Origin: Paracoccus denitrificans
Lineage (GTDB): Bacteria; Pseudomonadota; Alphaproteobacteria; Rhodobacterales; Rhodobacteraceae
DNA: 64,000 nt
NCBI GenBank assembly: GCA_005768755.1
Contig: VAFL01000015.1
Coordinates: 14,599-78,598 of the forward strand
Reading direction: 5' to 3'
Shown: one piece after another, positions 17,377 to 25,046 of the stretch
Layout: each line of letters starts with the position of its first letter
Position numbering within the stretch: position 1 is the first letter of the stretch
Translations under genes and position numbers: made by a program
The notes under the pieces: model-generated
Databases searched by the model: none
Seen by the model: only the letters and a program-made list of their open reading frames with translations
Told to the model about the DNA's origin: nothing

Positions 17377-17628
17377 CTATTCCTTGGTAAGTTCGATGTA
17401 CTGCTTCAGCTGCGCTGGTACTTCAGATTCTTTTACTTTCACCCATTTATTCCCATTATGGGTATGCCAGTCTTCGATGCTTTCCCGGTAAAGCCAGATG
17501 ACCTTATCGTCACCATGCCGTTGTACCTGGGCTTCGGCTTCCTTGCTCTTAACTTCTCCATCAGTACGAGCAAACACAGCTACTGCGCCATTCTTATAAC
17601 GCATATGTGTATAGGTGTTGTGGGCCAT
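17377..17628 (-). CDS. Early array paralogue 2 (divergent C-terminus)
   Basis: The protein has 83 aa. It has a WLYRESIEDWHTHNGNKWVKV core like its neighbours and ESEVPAQLKQYIELTKE at the end, a divergent version of the array signature. The start overlaps the upstream stop as TAATG. Confidence 0.7.
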   Translation of the reverse strand: MAHNTYTHMRYKNGAVAVFARTDGEVKSKEAEAQVQRHGDDKVIWLYRESIEDWHTHNGNKWVKVKESEVPAQLKQYIELTKE

Positions 17629-17936
17629 TACAATGCTCCTGTAAGTTGCAGCATTTGGATGTATTTGAATTCTTCACACACTTCTTCAAGAGTGCGCAGT
17701 TGCCACAGAGCTTCAGGAAACTCTGAGGACTTGGCGTAGAAGGTGTAGTAAGTCATAGCAGTAACCTGCGAATCTTCACCTTTCATAGTCTTGAAATGAT
17801 TGGTTTGATACTGAATCAGTACGGCCTTATTACCAGTATCGCGGAACTCATAGTTATCGCCATGCTGGTTTGGGCTTACACACGTAGCATCGAGGATGAC
17901 TTTGTCACCCTCAAAACGTATTAGGCGGTATTTCAT
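17628..17936 (-). CDS. Early array paralogue 3
   Basis: The protein has 102 aa from the ATG at 17936 with a GAGGTCAGAG box; the longer frame upstream overlaps another gene. It ends KYIQMLQLTGAL, a clear array signature. The N-terminus (MKYRLIRFEGDKV) has the short strand-turn-strand start of the family. Confidence 0.75.
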   Translation of the reverse strand: MKYRLIRFEGDKVILDATCVSPNQHGDNYEFRDTGNKAVLIQYQTNHFKTMKGEDSQVTAMTYYTFYAKSSEFPEALWQLRTLEEVCEEFKYIQMLQLTGAL

Positions 17937-18195
17937 CTCTGACCTCTTTCCAGTTGGTTTGGGAGATTGCATCCACCAAGCGAGACATGGTGATTGCTTT
18001 CGGTGCTTGTTTAACGCCTGTAGACCAGCCATTGCGCAGTGCCCTGTACCAGAGATCGGATTTCTCCGACCATACAGAGCGTTGCAATGGATTAACAGAG
18101 TGCCAGCGGTACAGCACATCGAGATTGGCGCCATTGTGCGCAGCCTGAAGCGTACGCACGCGATAGCCATCAATCAGGTAGTAGATCGTACTCAT
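17911..18195 (-). CDS. Early array paralogue 4 with C-terminal extension
   Basis: The protein has 94 aa from an ATG overlapping the upstream stop as ATGA. The signature APKAITMSRLVDAI is present but is followed by about 17 extra residues (SQTNWKEV…), and the gene overlaps the next by 26 bases. The extension may come from loss of the original stop. Confidence 0.7.
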   Translation of the reverse strand: MSTIYYLIDGYRVRTLQAAHNGANLDVLYRWHSVNPLQRSVWSEKSDLWYRALRNGWSTGVKQAPKAITMSRLVDAISQTNWKEVRDEIPPNTF

Positions 18196-18464
18196 ATGGC
18201 ACCACACAGGATCTGCATTTCCAGAGCCTCCGGTACAGGACAGTCCCAGTTGCACTTGATCCATCGCTCTTGCGAACCATTGAACCAGTACGAATGGTTT
18301 GGCGGATCTTCTGCGTAATGCAGCAGGATCTCGTGCTCAGGGCTGCTGCGGTACGGAGCGTAGAAGTCGAACAGCCAGCCGTAATGTATTTCGCGGGTCG
18401 TCTTGCCAGCAATGACCTTGCCGGTTGGTATGTGGCGAATCCAACAGGCTGTGATTCCAGTCAT
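18192..18464 (-). CDS. Early array paralogue 5
   Basis: The protein has 90 aa, with ATGA overlap at its start. It ends VPEALEMQILCGAI and has an aromatic core (HYGWLFDFYAPYR, SYWFNGSQERW). Very close in its last residues to paralogue 6, suggesting a recent duplication. Confidence 0.75.
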   Translation of the reverse strand: MTGITACWIRHIPTGKVIAGKTTREIHYGWLFDFYAPYRSSPEHEILLHYAEDPPNHSYWFNGSQERWIKCNWDCPVPEALEMQILCGAI

Positions 18465-18781
18465 ATGGCACCGCACAGAACCTTCATGCGAAGGTCTTTA
18501 GGTATCCCTATACTGGTGTCAGCGTTAGGTACACGAAGCCAGCCATTGATGGTGCTCCAACGGAACAGCATACGCAGGGGATGCCCAAACTCCCACAGGT
18601 ACACAGCTATACCTACGTTACCCATCATGCCTTGGTACTTGGATAGCTGCTCAGCATTCACAGTGTCCCAGCCAAGGAGCTTCCAGTACCCTGGATCATG
18701 CTCCTCGCCTTCACCTTCACGGTAGTCGATCCACTCGTACGCTATGTACGCATGGATCTGTGGTTTCAGTTCGGTTGCCAT
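18461..18781 (-). CDS. Early array paralogue 6
   Basis: The protein has 106 aa. It ends GIPKDLRMKVLCGAI, sharing CGAI with paralogue 5. Trp-rich core (YWKLLGWDT, FRWSTINGWLRV). The start lies 16 bases inside the macro-like gene upstream. Confidence 0.75.
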   Translation of the reverse strand: MATELKPQIHAYIAYEWIDYREGEGEEHDPGYWKLLGWDTVNAEQLSKYQGMMGNVGIAVYLWEFGHPLRMLFRWSTINGWLRVPNADTSIGIPKDLRMKVLCGAI

Positions 18782-19197
18782 ACCTGTACGTTCTCCGGGA
18801 GAGTTTCCATTATGTCCTTGATCATCCAGTACGGATCTTTCCCGTTGGGAGCTTCAAGGGCATACGTCTTGTCTGGGTTGGCTTCAGCAAGCTCTTTGAG
18901 CAGCTTGGTAGCCGCAGAGATCAGGCCAAGGTTCACACCATTGCGCAGTAGGATACTGTTCTGGAACACGCCTACCTTGCCAGCTACGCGAAGCCAGAAG
19001 ATGCCAGCATCTCCATGGTTTGCTTTGATCCACTCACCTACTGCCATGGGAATAGCAGGATGCAGCTTGGTCAGAGCACCAGCTACACCGTCGTGCATGG
19101 TGATGGAACCGTCAGAACGTAGGCCAGAGCCTACACAGACGATGAAGTGATCGACTTGATCGAACACAGTCATCATGTCGCCTTGCATGAGTTTCAT
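18766..19197 (-). CDS. Macro-domain-like protein inside the early array
   Basis: The protein has 143 aa from the ATG overlapping the upstream stop as ATGA. The layout (MKLMQGDMMTVFDQVDHFIV start, VCVGSGLRSDGSI, GIFWLRV, and a C-terminal LPENVQVW) resembles phage macro-domain or macro-like proteins, which bind ADP-ribose and may reverse ADP-ribosylation. I do not see a full set of ligand residues, so the call is tentative. It lacks the array signature and interrupts the array. Confidence 0.5.
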   Translation of the reverse strand: MKLMQGDMMTVFDQVDHFIVCVGSGLRSDGSITMHDGVAGALTKLHPAIPMAVGEWIKANHGDAGIFWLRVAGKVGVFQNSILLRNGVNLGLISAATKLLKELAEANPDKTYALEAPNGKDPYWMIKDIMETLPENVQVWQPN

Positions 19198-19445
19198 AAC
19201 GCCTCCATGAGGACTTTCATTTGGATGAGCTTGGGCATGGTGTCCATAGGGACACGAACCCACTTGTATTTGTGGGATGAGTACGCGAACGCCAAGTACG
19301 TACCATTGTTCACCGACTTAGATATCGCGTATAGGTCAGTATGCTTGTTCAGGTGGTCGGTGATGAACGTTGGTTGATACAGAGTAGTCGCAGTCTTCTC
19401 TGCCACAATGTTCCCGAACTTGCACACAGCGTATATGTGAGCCAT
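19194..19445 (-). CDS. Early array paralogue 7
   Basis: The protein has 83 aa. It ends MPKLIQMKVLMEAL. The N-terminus MAHIYAVCKFGNIVAEK and the middle AYSSHKYKWVRVP are typical of the array. TAATG overlap at the start. Confidence 0.75.
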   Translation of the reverse strand: MAHIYAVCKFGNIVAEKTATTLYQPTFITDHLNKHTDLYAISKSVNNGTYLAFAYSSHKYKWVRVPMDTMPKLIQMKVLMEAL

Positions 19446-19804
19446 TACAGTGCTCCTACAAGCTTGTGCATGGCAATCAGCTTGCTGATTGGGTGATCGT
19501 CATCTACTGGGTTGAGATGCTGGAATAGCAGGGACATGCCATCCACATCAGTCGTGTACTTGTGCCTTTCGTAGGTATCCTTGTAGGTCTCAACGAACTT
19601 GTCACGGTCCCACAACCAACGTTTGCCGTTATAATGCTGACCCGTGACGTTGTAATCAGGACCCGCAGACAACCAGGCGTAGTCCTCCTTTATATTGGTA
19701 GCCAACTCATGCTGATGCACCACAGTGTTACCTTTGAGGTAGTACGTGGGGTGTTTAACCGGGTCAGAAGTGGCTAACGACGATGAGTATGGATTTGTAT
19801 TCAT
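19445..19804 (-). CDS. Early array paralogue 8
   Basis: The protein has 119 aa. It ends ISKLIAMHKLVGAL. The N-terminal 20 residues form an extra hydrophilic stretch before the family start (PTYYLKGNTVVHQ). Core NGKRWLWDRDKF. ATGA overlap at the start. Confidence 0.75.
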   Translation of the reverse strand: MNTNPYSSSLATSDPVKHPTYYLKGNTVVHQHELATNIKEDYAWLSAGPDYNVTGQHYNGKRWLWDRDKFVETYKDTYERHKYTTDVDGMSLLFQHLNPVDDDHPISKLIAMHKLVGAL

Positions 19805-20094
19805 ACTGCCCCCGTTAAAGCCATCATGCGCAGGATCTTAGGTACTTGATCCTCTGCTCGGAGATACCAGCGCCCTTGCAGCGAGCTATAGCTCTCCCAG
19901 ATACGCTTGGAAGTCCACTCAGTGACATCAGCCCAAGGAGCTGGGTAATTACTTCGCATCTCAGTCCACCACAACATTACTCCATGGCTTGAGAGGAACA
20001 TGTCTATATCCATGCTCTCCCTTGTAGCCAAGGATTCCTGCTTGATTATGGTTTCTTTACCGTCCACGACCTTCAAATAGAACAGAGTACCCAT
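19801..20094 (-). CDS. Early array paralogue 9
   Basis: The protein has 97 aa. It ends VPKILRMMALTGAV. The start MGTLFYLKVVDGKE and the core SLQGRWYLRAEDQ fit the array. TAATG overlap at the start. Confidence 0.75.
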   Translation of the reverse strand: MGTLFYLKVVDGKETIIKQESLATRESMDIDMFLSSHGVMLWWTEMRSNYPAPWADVTEWTSKRIWESYSSLQGRWYLRAEDQVPKILRMMALTGAV

Positions 20095-20324
20095 TACAAG
20101 GCCCCCATTAATTGCATCATCTGAACGATACGTGGCACTTCTGCCTTGAAGGTCTCGTTTGGGCGAGGTGAGAAGCTCCAGCGGTTGTCACCACTGTAGT
20201 ACCAGATCTCTTTACCCATATCGCGGACCTGCTTGTGACGCCAGGACAGCACATACTTGCCCTCGAACTTGACAGCAACGGTGCCAACGCCACGAGGGTC
20301 TAACGAATAGTAACCACGTTTCAT
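20094..20324 (-). CDS. Early array paralogue 10
   Basis: The protein has 76 aa from the ATG at 20324, chosen because it overlaps the upstream stop as ATGA like other members; an ATG two codons earlier is possible. It ends VPRIVQMMQLMGAL. Core WYYSGDNRWSFSP. Confidence 0.75.
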   Translation of the reverse strand: MKRGYYSLDPRGVGTVAVKFEGKYVLSWRHKQVRDMGKEIWYYSGDNRWSFSPRPNETFKAEVPRIVQMMQLMGAL

Positions 20325-20605
20325 TTCCATGCTCCTACCAGATCATTCATCTGGATTGGTTTAGGGACTTCAGGTGGGTTAAGGATAATGAAGTCAGCAT
20401 TCTTTGGGTGCATACCACCACCGGCCAACACAGTGAATTTGTAGGTAGCCTTAAGCCACCACCCCTCTGGGTTGCTCCTGAAGTAGATATCCTGTGTCTG
20501 ATATTTAACGTAGAACGTCTTAAGACGTGAGGTAAGCTCCAAGAGCCTAACCTCTTCATGGAACTCATCTACTATCTCACCGTTCTTCATGATTACTACA
20601 TGCAT
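20321..20605 (-). CDS. Early array paralogue 11
   Basis: The protein has 94 aa from the ATG overlapping the upstream stop as TGATG. It ends VPKPIQMNDLVGAWK, a signature with two extra residues. The start MHVVIMKNGEIVDEF and core NPEGWWLKATYKF fit the family. Confidence 0.75.
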   Translation of the reverse strand: MHVVIMKNGEIVDEFHEEVRLLELTSRLKTFYVKYQTQDIYFRSNPEGWWLKATYKFTVLAGGGMHPKNADFIILNPPEVPKPIQMNDLVGAWK

Positions 20606-20952
20606 CACAGTGCTCCTGTAAGGCGCATCATCTCCAGAACTGGAGGTACAGCCATGACGTCGGGATGTGGTACACGCCAGTGATGGATGTTGACACCTTC
20701 GTGATACCACCAGAGCCACTGGGTCCCATTCCAAGCCCACATTACACAGTCTGGTTTGTACGCCTGAGCCTCTTCAAACTCACGAACGGTACGTTGTAGC
20801 AGTCTGTCACCACAGAACTGACCATCTTTGACGTAATAGACGTGTCTTGTAGATGCCATGAATGGTTCAAACTCTGTTTGACGTTTAGGTTTACCAAAGG
20901 TGAGTCCTTTAATGACTCTTTCCCAAGCAGTTACGCTATCTATTTCATCCAC
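20605..20952 (-). CDS. Early array paralogue 12, first of the array
   Basis: The protein has 115 aa from a GTG at 20952, or 84 aa from the ATG at 20859. The shorter form starts MASTRHVYYVKDGQ, like its paralogues; neither start has a strong ribosome site. It ends VPPVLEMMRLTGAL. Core WAWNGTQWLWWY is the most Trp-rich of the array. Confidence 0.7.
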   Translation of the reverse strand: MDEIDSVTAWERVIKGLTFGKPKRQTEFEPFMASTRHVYYVKDGQFCGDRLLQRTVREFEEAQAYKPDCVMWAWNGTQWLWWYHEGVNIHHWRVPHPDVMAVPPVLEMMRLTGAL

Positions 20953-21227
20953 TGGAATACCCCGTCTTTGTCTAATTCTCCGACGATATAGTTGCCTTTG
21001 GTTACTACAGCTTCCTTGACCCAGGACCAGGTAACACGACCAATCATTTCCTGAGCCTCAAGATAGTCTTGAACCTCAACACGAGTGGTTTTGCCGTCTT
21101 TCCAGTCAATGACTAGATGCAGACGGGTGTTCTCCAGATGCTTTAGGTAGCTGACATATACCCAGCAACCGTAGATCAGTGCACCACAGATGATTACAAG
21201 TGGTGCCCATGCGATGAAAGTGCTCAT
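20940..21227 (-). CDS. Small membrane protein
   Basis: The protein has 95 aa from the ATG overlapping the upstream stop as ATGA. One TM helix at residues 5-26 (FIAWAPLVIICGALIYGCWVYV) is followed by a soluble domain with beta-rich pattern. It heads the paralogue array. Function unknown. Confidence 0.7.
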   Translation of the reverse strand: MSTFIAWAPLVIICGALIYGCWVYVSYLKHLENTRLHLVIDWKDGKTTRVEVQDYLEAQEMIGRVTWSWVKEAVVTKGNYIVGELDKDGVFQWMK

Positions 21228-21430
21228 TTCCAATCCCTCTTGCCCAATGGGCCACGATTTGGTTGTGGTTTGCGGGCTACATGCCCTTGGTTTTCAGCTG
21301 GTTTCTTGTTACGGAACAACTGCCCTATCTTGACGCGAGGTTTACTTGCCTCGTCGTAGACAGTGATAGAGTCAAGACCGACTGATACGCCCTGTGACGG
21401 TGAATCCAATAAAGCTCTTCCGGAAAGCAT
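21224..21430 (-). CDS. Small hypothetical basic protein
   Basis: The protein has 68 aa, with a basic and disordered second half (NKKPAENQGHVARKPQPNR). It is coupled to the membrane protein gene. No family recognised. Confidence 0.6.
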   Translation of the reverse strand: MLSGRALLDSPSQGVSVGLDSITVYDEASKPRVKIGQLFRNKKPAENQGHVARKPQPNRGPLGKRDWK

Positions 21431-21445
21431 CCCGAACAGAGCTGA

Positions 21446-21712
21446 CTACTTTCCCGAGCCACGCGTCAAACTCCCTATGGATTGTGCAGACGGTGTATTG
21501 AACCTGTTGTAAAAATCCGCATACTCCAACGACTGAGTAAGACGCTTGGCATCCTCCGGGACCATTGGACCTGCCCTGAGCATGGTCATGGACTGTCCAT
21601 CCAGATCAATACGCATCAGGCATTCAAAGCCTTCGCCTCTGCCTGTAGATACCCGAGACAGCACAAGCTTACGACCCTCGTCATCCAGCCCGAGTGTTTT
21701 CACAATTTCCAT
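21446..21712 (-). CDS. Small hypothetical protein
   Basis: The protein has 88 aa with beta-rich N-terminal half (KLVLSRVSTGRGEGFECLMRI). No family recognised. Fifteen bases separate it from the next gene. Confidence 0.6.
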   Translation of the reverse strand: MEIVKTLGLDDEGRKLVLSRVSTGRGEGFECLMRIDLDGQSMTMLRAGPMVPEDAKRLTQSLEYADFYNRFNTPSAQSIGSLTRGSGK

Positions 21713-21767
21713 GGTGTGTGCCCTGCAAAAAGGGAGGCCACCACCCGAAGGTGATGGCCAAAGGGGA

Positions 21768-22106
21768 TCAGAAATCGACCAGCACTTTCTGCTCGTCGGT
21801 GAGCGGCAGGTTGAACTCGAAGATCATCAGCTGCTTCAGAGCCTCCAGCTTTTCAGCCTTCTGCTCGGGAGTCAGCTCCGGCGCGGTCAGCTTGGCGATC
21901 AGCTGTGCATGCACCGGGTTGCTGTTGTACAGCTTGATGGCTTCGAGACGCACACGCTGGCCAGCAGCAGTCGGTACAGCGATGTTGATGAAGGCATCAG
22001 CCTTTTCCCAGTCTTCACCGGCGCCTTTGTTGCTGCCACGGGTCGGGCGAGCAGCAGGACGAACGGCAGGAGCATTGTTGGTGTTGTTGGAAGGAGTAAC
22101 GGCCAT
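21768..22106 (-). CDS. Hypothetical early protein
   Basis: The protein has 112 aa from the ATG at 22106, which has an AGGAAAT box; an upstream in-frame start is less likely. The N-terminal 35 residues are Pro/Ala/Asn-rich and disordered, followed by DWEKADAFINIAVPT and a helical C-terminus ending DEQKVLVDF. No confident family. Confidence 0.65.
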   Translation of the reverse strand: MAVTPSNNTNNAPAVRPAARPTRGSNKGAGEDWEKADAFINIAVPTAAGQRVRLEAIKLYNSNPVHAQLIAKLTAPELTPEQKAEKLEALKQLMIFEFNLPLTDEQKVLVDF

Positions 22107-22182
22107 GATTGTATTTCCTGTAGTAGATAATGTGATGAGAATGTGCGGCATGTTTGCCAGTTCAGGGCTGTAGGCCCAGGGG

Positions 22183-22365
22183 TTAACGCGGTGTGACAGA
22201 GCCAGCTTGGTGTGCTTTGGCTCTTGCTTCTTCGAGCATCCGCTTGATATTGGCTTCAGAGACCAATACCAGCAGTTGCTTCCAGATATGGTCTTGCAGA
22301 TGCAGTGCAGACAGGTGCTGATTGCATTCGATGATGCTCAGCACCTTGCGTTCGATGTTGCTCAC
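22183..22365 (-). CDS. Small hypothetical protein, possible winged-helix fragment
   Basis: The protein has 60 aa, helical throughout (SNIERKVLSIIECNQHLSA…NIKRMLEEARAKAHQAG). The start overlaps the HTH gene's stop by four bases. It may work with the HTH protein; this is inference from adjacency. Confidence 0.6.
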   Translation of the reverse strand: MSNIERKVLSIIECNQHLSALHLQDHIWKQLLVLVSEANIKRMLEEARAKAHQAGSVTPR

Positions 22366-22622
22366 GCTCGGATCACTCGCGGCAGTTGGATGTTGATAGC
22401 CATGCCCATGGACACAGCGATCATGTACATGGTGTCGTAGCTGACGTCAGTCAGACGATGGTTACGCAGGGACAGCAGTACACGACGCGACACGCCAGCA
22501 CCTTCAGCGATGGTGGCCAGGGACACACCGTGAGCACGCATGCTCTCGATGGTTTTCAGGATTTGGGAGTTCAGTTCAGCTTTACGGGACAGCAGTTCCT
22601 GTTGAGCGAAAGTCATAGCCAT
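22362..22622 (-). CDS. Helix-turn-helix regulator (XRE-like)
   Basis: The protein has 86 aa. The segment GVSLATIAEGAGVSRRVLLSLRNHR (about residues 32-56) is a standard HTH with the usual glycine turn, followed by YDTMYMIAVSMG as in Cro/XRE proteins. It is likely a small DNA-binding regulator of phage or host genes. It starts just downstream of the terminator at 22675-22702. An alternative ATG lies two codons in. Confidence 0.75.
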   Translation of the reverse strand: MAMTFAQQELLSRKAELNSQILKTIESMRAHGVSLATIAEGAGVSRRVLLSLRNHRLTDVSYDTMYMIAVSMGMAINIQLPRVIRA

Positions 22623-22674
22623 TTGGTTTACCCCAGAGCCCCTTTATGGGCGATTTAGGTTATCGGAAATTTCG

Positions 22675-22702
22675 CCAAAAACACCCGATTTGGGTGTTTT
22701 GG
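22675..22702 (-). terminator. Rho-independent terminator
   Basis: The stem CCAAAACACCC/GGGTGTTTTGG with a short loop and flanking A/T runs lies 18 bases after the stop of the AP2-type endonuclease gene. Confidence 0.8.
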
Positions 22703-22719
22703 TTTATAGATACTTGTGA

Positions 22720-23325
22720 TCAGGCTACCTTAAGAGAAAGCAAAGCTTTCTTGATGCGAGGGTCAGCCTCTTTTCCTGCCAGTTCCTGGATGTGAGCCTG
22801 TTTAGCTACTACATAGGCGGCATGTGCTTCTTCAGGAGTCTTGAAGTAACCCAAGCGTTTTTGCTTGCCGTACATGCTGCAAGCAGCCACATAGTAGGTG
22901 CATCCATTCACTCCCATCTTGGTTACGCCAAGCGGAAGGTCACCCCTCCGATTTTCCCTCAAGCACATCAGGTTGTTGATAGCTCCGCTAACAAACACAC
23001 AGGTGTCAGGCCCATAGTGCTTGTTACCTTGCACCAGCAGATCCTTATCTAAGTGTTTGTCTACCCAGTCTTGCTGGATCATCCATTTGCGGAAATTGCT
23101 AAAGGTCAGCCACTCTGGGGCTACCGTGCAATCCTCATAAGTAGGGCGCTTAGCTTTGTAAACTGGGTCATAGCAGCGCCTGAGCATGGACTTCCACTTA
23201 GCAAAGTAAGGGCAGTGCACCGTTTTACCATTTGCGTCAACGTAAGTCGTAACGTAGTCAGCATCATTGATACCCACACCGTACACTGGTTTCTTAGGAC
23301 GTGAAGCAGGGCGAATCTCGAACAT
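22720..23325 (-). CDS. AP2/HNH-type homing endonuclease
   Basis: The protein has 201 aa. The first part (WKSMLRRCYDPVYKAKRPTYEDCTVAPEWLTF) and the central DKDLLVQGNKHYGPDTCVFV match the nuclease core of phage H-N-H/AP2 endonucleases. The C-terminus (RLGYFKTPEEAHAAYVVAKQ) is an AP2 DNA-binding domain. It has its own AGGAGAC box and lies between inverted repeats and a terminator, so it is a self-contained insertion. Confidence 0.8.
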   Translation of the reverse strand: MFEIRPASRPKKPVYGVGINDADYVTTYVDANGKTVHCPYFAKWKSMLRRCYDPVYKAKRPTYEDCTVAPEWLTFSNFRKWMIQQDWVDKHLDKDLLVQGNKHYGPDTCVFVSGAINNLMCLRENRRGDLPLGVTKMGVNGCTYYVAACSMYGKQKRLGYFKTPEEAHAAYVVAKQAHIQELAGKEADPRIKKALLSLKVA

Positions 23326-23344
23326 CAGGTGTCTCCTATAAGTA

Positions 23345-23400
23345 GATCACGTTATTCTAACACTAGTGATCCACTTATTCTAACTGGTTATTTAACCAGT
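23345..23400. repeat. Inverted repeats upstream of AP2-type endonuclease
   Basis: ACTGGTTA/TAACCAGT (23383-23400) is a perfect 8-bp stem. A second pair, GATCAC/GTGATC, flanks two copies of TTATTCTAAC. The region lies between the J-domain gene and the endonuclease gene and may hold a terminator plus a promoter or operator. Confidence 0.45.
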
Positions 23401-23401
23401 A

Positions 23402-23833
23402 TCACTTACGCATCTCCAGCAGTTTGCCGGTCAGCCGCGTAGCGGCCTCACTGCCATTGTGTTTGTCAGGATGGCACAGACGAATCAGTGCCTTGATCTC
23501 ATCCTGAGTGAACTGGCTTGCACCCTTGTATGCGTGCAGCCACTCAGCCTCCTTGGTGTTGAGCTTGGTTTCCAATACGCAGTAGGACACCCAAAGCTTA
23601 TTCAGCTTGGTGACCTGAGCATTGCGATCAATACGCTCAGCCTTAAGATTGGCAACTGCTTCTACCAAATCATGCTGCAACTGAGCGATCTGTTTGTCCT
23701 TCTGCAAAAGCACTTCATGCTGCATTTGCACCAAGACAGAACCAGATGCTGTGCGCTTGGTTTTGATAGCAGCTTTGATTGCCATAGCAATGATCACTGC
23801 ACCCAGTACGATGGACCATCCTGGGATAATCAT
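23402..23833 (-). CDS. Membrane-anchored J-domain-like protein
   Basis: The protein has 143 aa from the ATG overlapping the upstream stop as ATGA. Residues 4-22 form an N-terminal TM helix. Residues 35-95 are coiled-coil-like. The C-terminus FTQDEIKALIRLCHPDKHNGSEAATRLTGKLL has the HPD tripeptide and surrounding helices II-III of a DnaJ domain. J domains stimulate Hsp70 (DnaK) ATPase, so the protein could recruit host DnaK to the membrane. The J domain looks shortened, lacking a clear helix IV. Confidence 0.7.
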   Translation of the reverse strand: MIIPGWSIVLGAVIIAMAIKAAIKTKRTASGSVLVQMQHEVLLQKDKQIAQLQHDLVEAVANLKAERIDRNAQVTKLNKLWVSYCVLETKLNTKEAEWLHAYKGASQFTQDEIKALIRLCHPDKHNGSEAATRLTGKLLEMRK

Positions 23834-24015
23834 TTGGCAGCACTCCATACCTCTTGGTTTGCGGAGTACAGCACAGCGGACTTCCAGGCGTTGTTACGGA
23901 AGCACAGTTCAGCCCATGCTTGTGCCATCAGAGGTGACACAGCAGGGTAGTGAACTTTCAGTTCAGCACCGGTGACAGCATCGATTGCAACGAGAGTGTA
24001 GTTAACGAGAGCCAT
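23830..24015 (-). CDS. Small hypothetical protein
   Basis: The protein has 61 aa from the ATG at 24015; the frame continues upstream but overlaps the next gene. MALVNYTLVAIDAVTGAELKV is beta-rich, the rest helical. No family recognised. Confidence 0.6.
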   Translation of the reverse strand: MALVNYTLVAIDAVTGAELKVHYPAVSPLMAQAWAELCFRNNAWKSAVLYSANQEVWSAAK

Positions 24016-24019
24016 GGGT

Positions 24020-24235
24020 TTACTCCAGATTGGATTTGGGTTTGGTAGCGATATCCATGCACTTGAGGCATGTGATGTTGTTGATATCTTCGCAGTAGAT
24101 GACAGCATGCAGCTTGGCTGGCACCAGTTCAGACCGACATGCGATCTGCACACAGACACCCCAAGGCGTCTGCGTATGTGACTGATACCAGTGGATCTTG
24201 AGCTTGGTTGGCTTACCAGTCATGGGGTGGAACAT
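24020..24235 (-). CDS. Small hypothetical protein with Cys pairs
   Basis: The protein has 71 aa from the ATG overlapping the upstream stop as TGATG. Four cysteines (CVQIAC, CEDINNITCLKC) could bind a metal. No family recognised. Confidence 0.6.
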   Translation of the reverse strand: MFHPMTGKPTKLKIHWYQSHTQTPWGVCVQIACRSELVPAKLHAVIYCEDINNITCLKCMDIATKPKSNLE

Positions 24236-24450
24236 CAGACTGCTCCAGTGAACAGGAACTTGAAGCACAATGCGATTACCACCATGAGCAGGTTGCTAAG
24301 TAGGGACAGCACCAGTGACCAGAACACCACAACCATGATGAATTCCACCTGGGTGGTGTCCTTCTCACGCTTCATGCGTGGGTAGTTGTAGGCACAGAAT
24401 GCTGCCCATACGATCAGGAAGGTCAGTACGACGATTTTGAAAGGTTTCAT
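24235..24450 (-). CDS. Small two-TM membrane protein
   Basis: The protein has 71 aa, with TM helices at residues 5-20 and 38-65 separated by a short basic loop (RMKREKDTT). A holin-like or host-membrane-targeting role is possible; nothing in the sequence decides this. Confidence 0.65.
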   Translation of the reverse strand: MKPFKIVVLTFLIVWAAFCAYNYPRMKREKDTTQVEFIMVVVFWSLVLSLLSNLLMVVIALCFKFLFTGAV

Positions 24451-24453
24451 GGT

Positions 24454-24744
24454 TTACCTCACCCAGATGTAACAGACTTGCTCGTAGGCAAGAGTCACCT
24501 TGGAACCATCATCCAGACCATGGAACTTGGTGAAGTACAGGTCATTGTCGATGACAGCTTCTACGGTGGTTTCACGCACAGCAGTGATGGTTGCCCAGCA
24601 CTTTTCGATACTGCCACCAGCTTGGATGGCAATCTTGATGGATGTGCCAGCACCATGCTGACGGATGAGCGCAGGTGTAGCAGGAACTACACCAGCAGGC
24701 AGAGTGAAACGGCCAGCTTGAGCAGCAGATAGGAAACGTCTCAT
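24454..24744 (-). CDS. Small hypothetical protein
   Basis: The protein has 96 aa. Its C-terminal half looks like a small beta-barrel (CWATITAVRETTVEAVIDNDLYF). The start overlaps the upstream stop as TGATG. No family recognised. Confidence 0.6.
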   Translation of the reverse strand: MRRFLSAAQAGRFTLPAGVVPATPALIRQHGAGTSIKIAIQAGGSIEKCWATITAVRETTVEAVIDNDLYFTKFHGLDDGSKVTLAYEQVCYIWVR

Positions 24745-25046
24745 CAGAAGATCACCTTGGATTCGATAGGATCAGGTTTACCGCTGGTTTCATTGGGTTC
24801 TTCCCAATCGTCAATGAGTTCTTTGACGCCTACGGTGAAGCCGAATTGGTTGAGGACGATGATTGCTGATGCAATAGATGCACCGTAGATCAAGGCGAGT
24901 TGTGCTGCCTTACCTGCCGCTTTAGTAGTGGAGTCATGATCATTGATCATGTGTACAGCAGCACGATGTAGAGCACGGCGCTCGTCATCACGAATGGCAG
25001 ACCATTCACGGTCATTGGCATCACGGACAGTTACAGAGAAACGCAT
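24744..25046 (-). CDS. Early hypothetical protein
   Basis: The protein has 100 aa from the ATG at 25046 with an AGG box. MRFSVTVRDANDREWSAIRDDERRAL is charged; residues 45-65 are hydrophobic (AALQLALIYGASIASAIIVL-like). No family recognised. It is the first gene after the non-coding stretch 25047-25340. Confidence 0.6.
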   Translation of the reverse strand: MRFSVTVRDANDREWSAIRDDERRALHRAAVHMINDHDSTTKAAGKAAQLALIYGASIASAIIVLNQFGFTVGVKELIDDWEEPNETSGKPDPIESKVIF

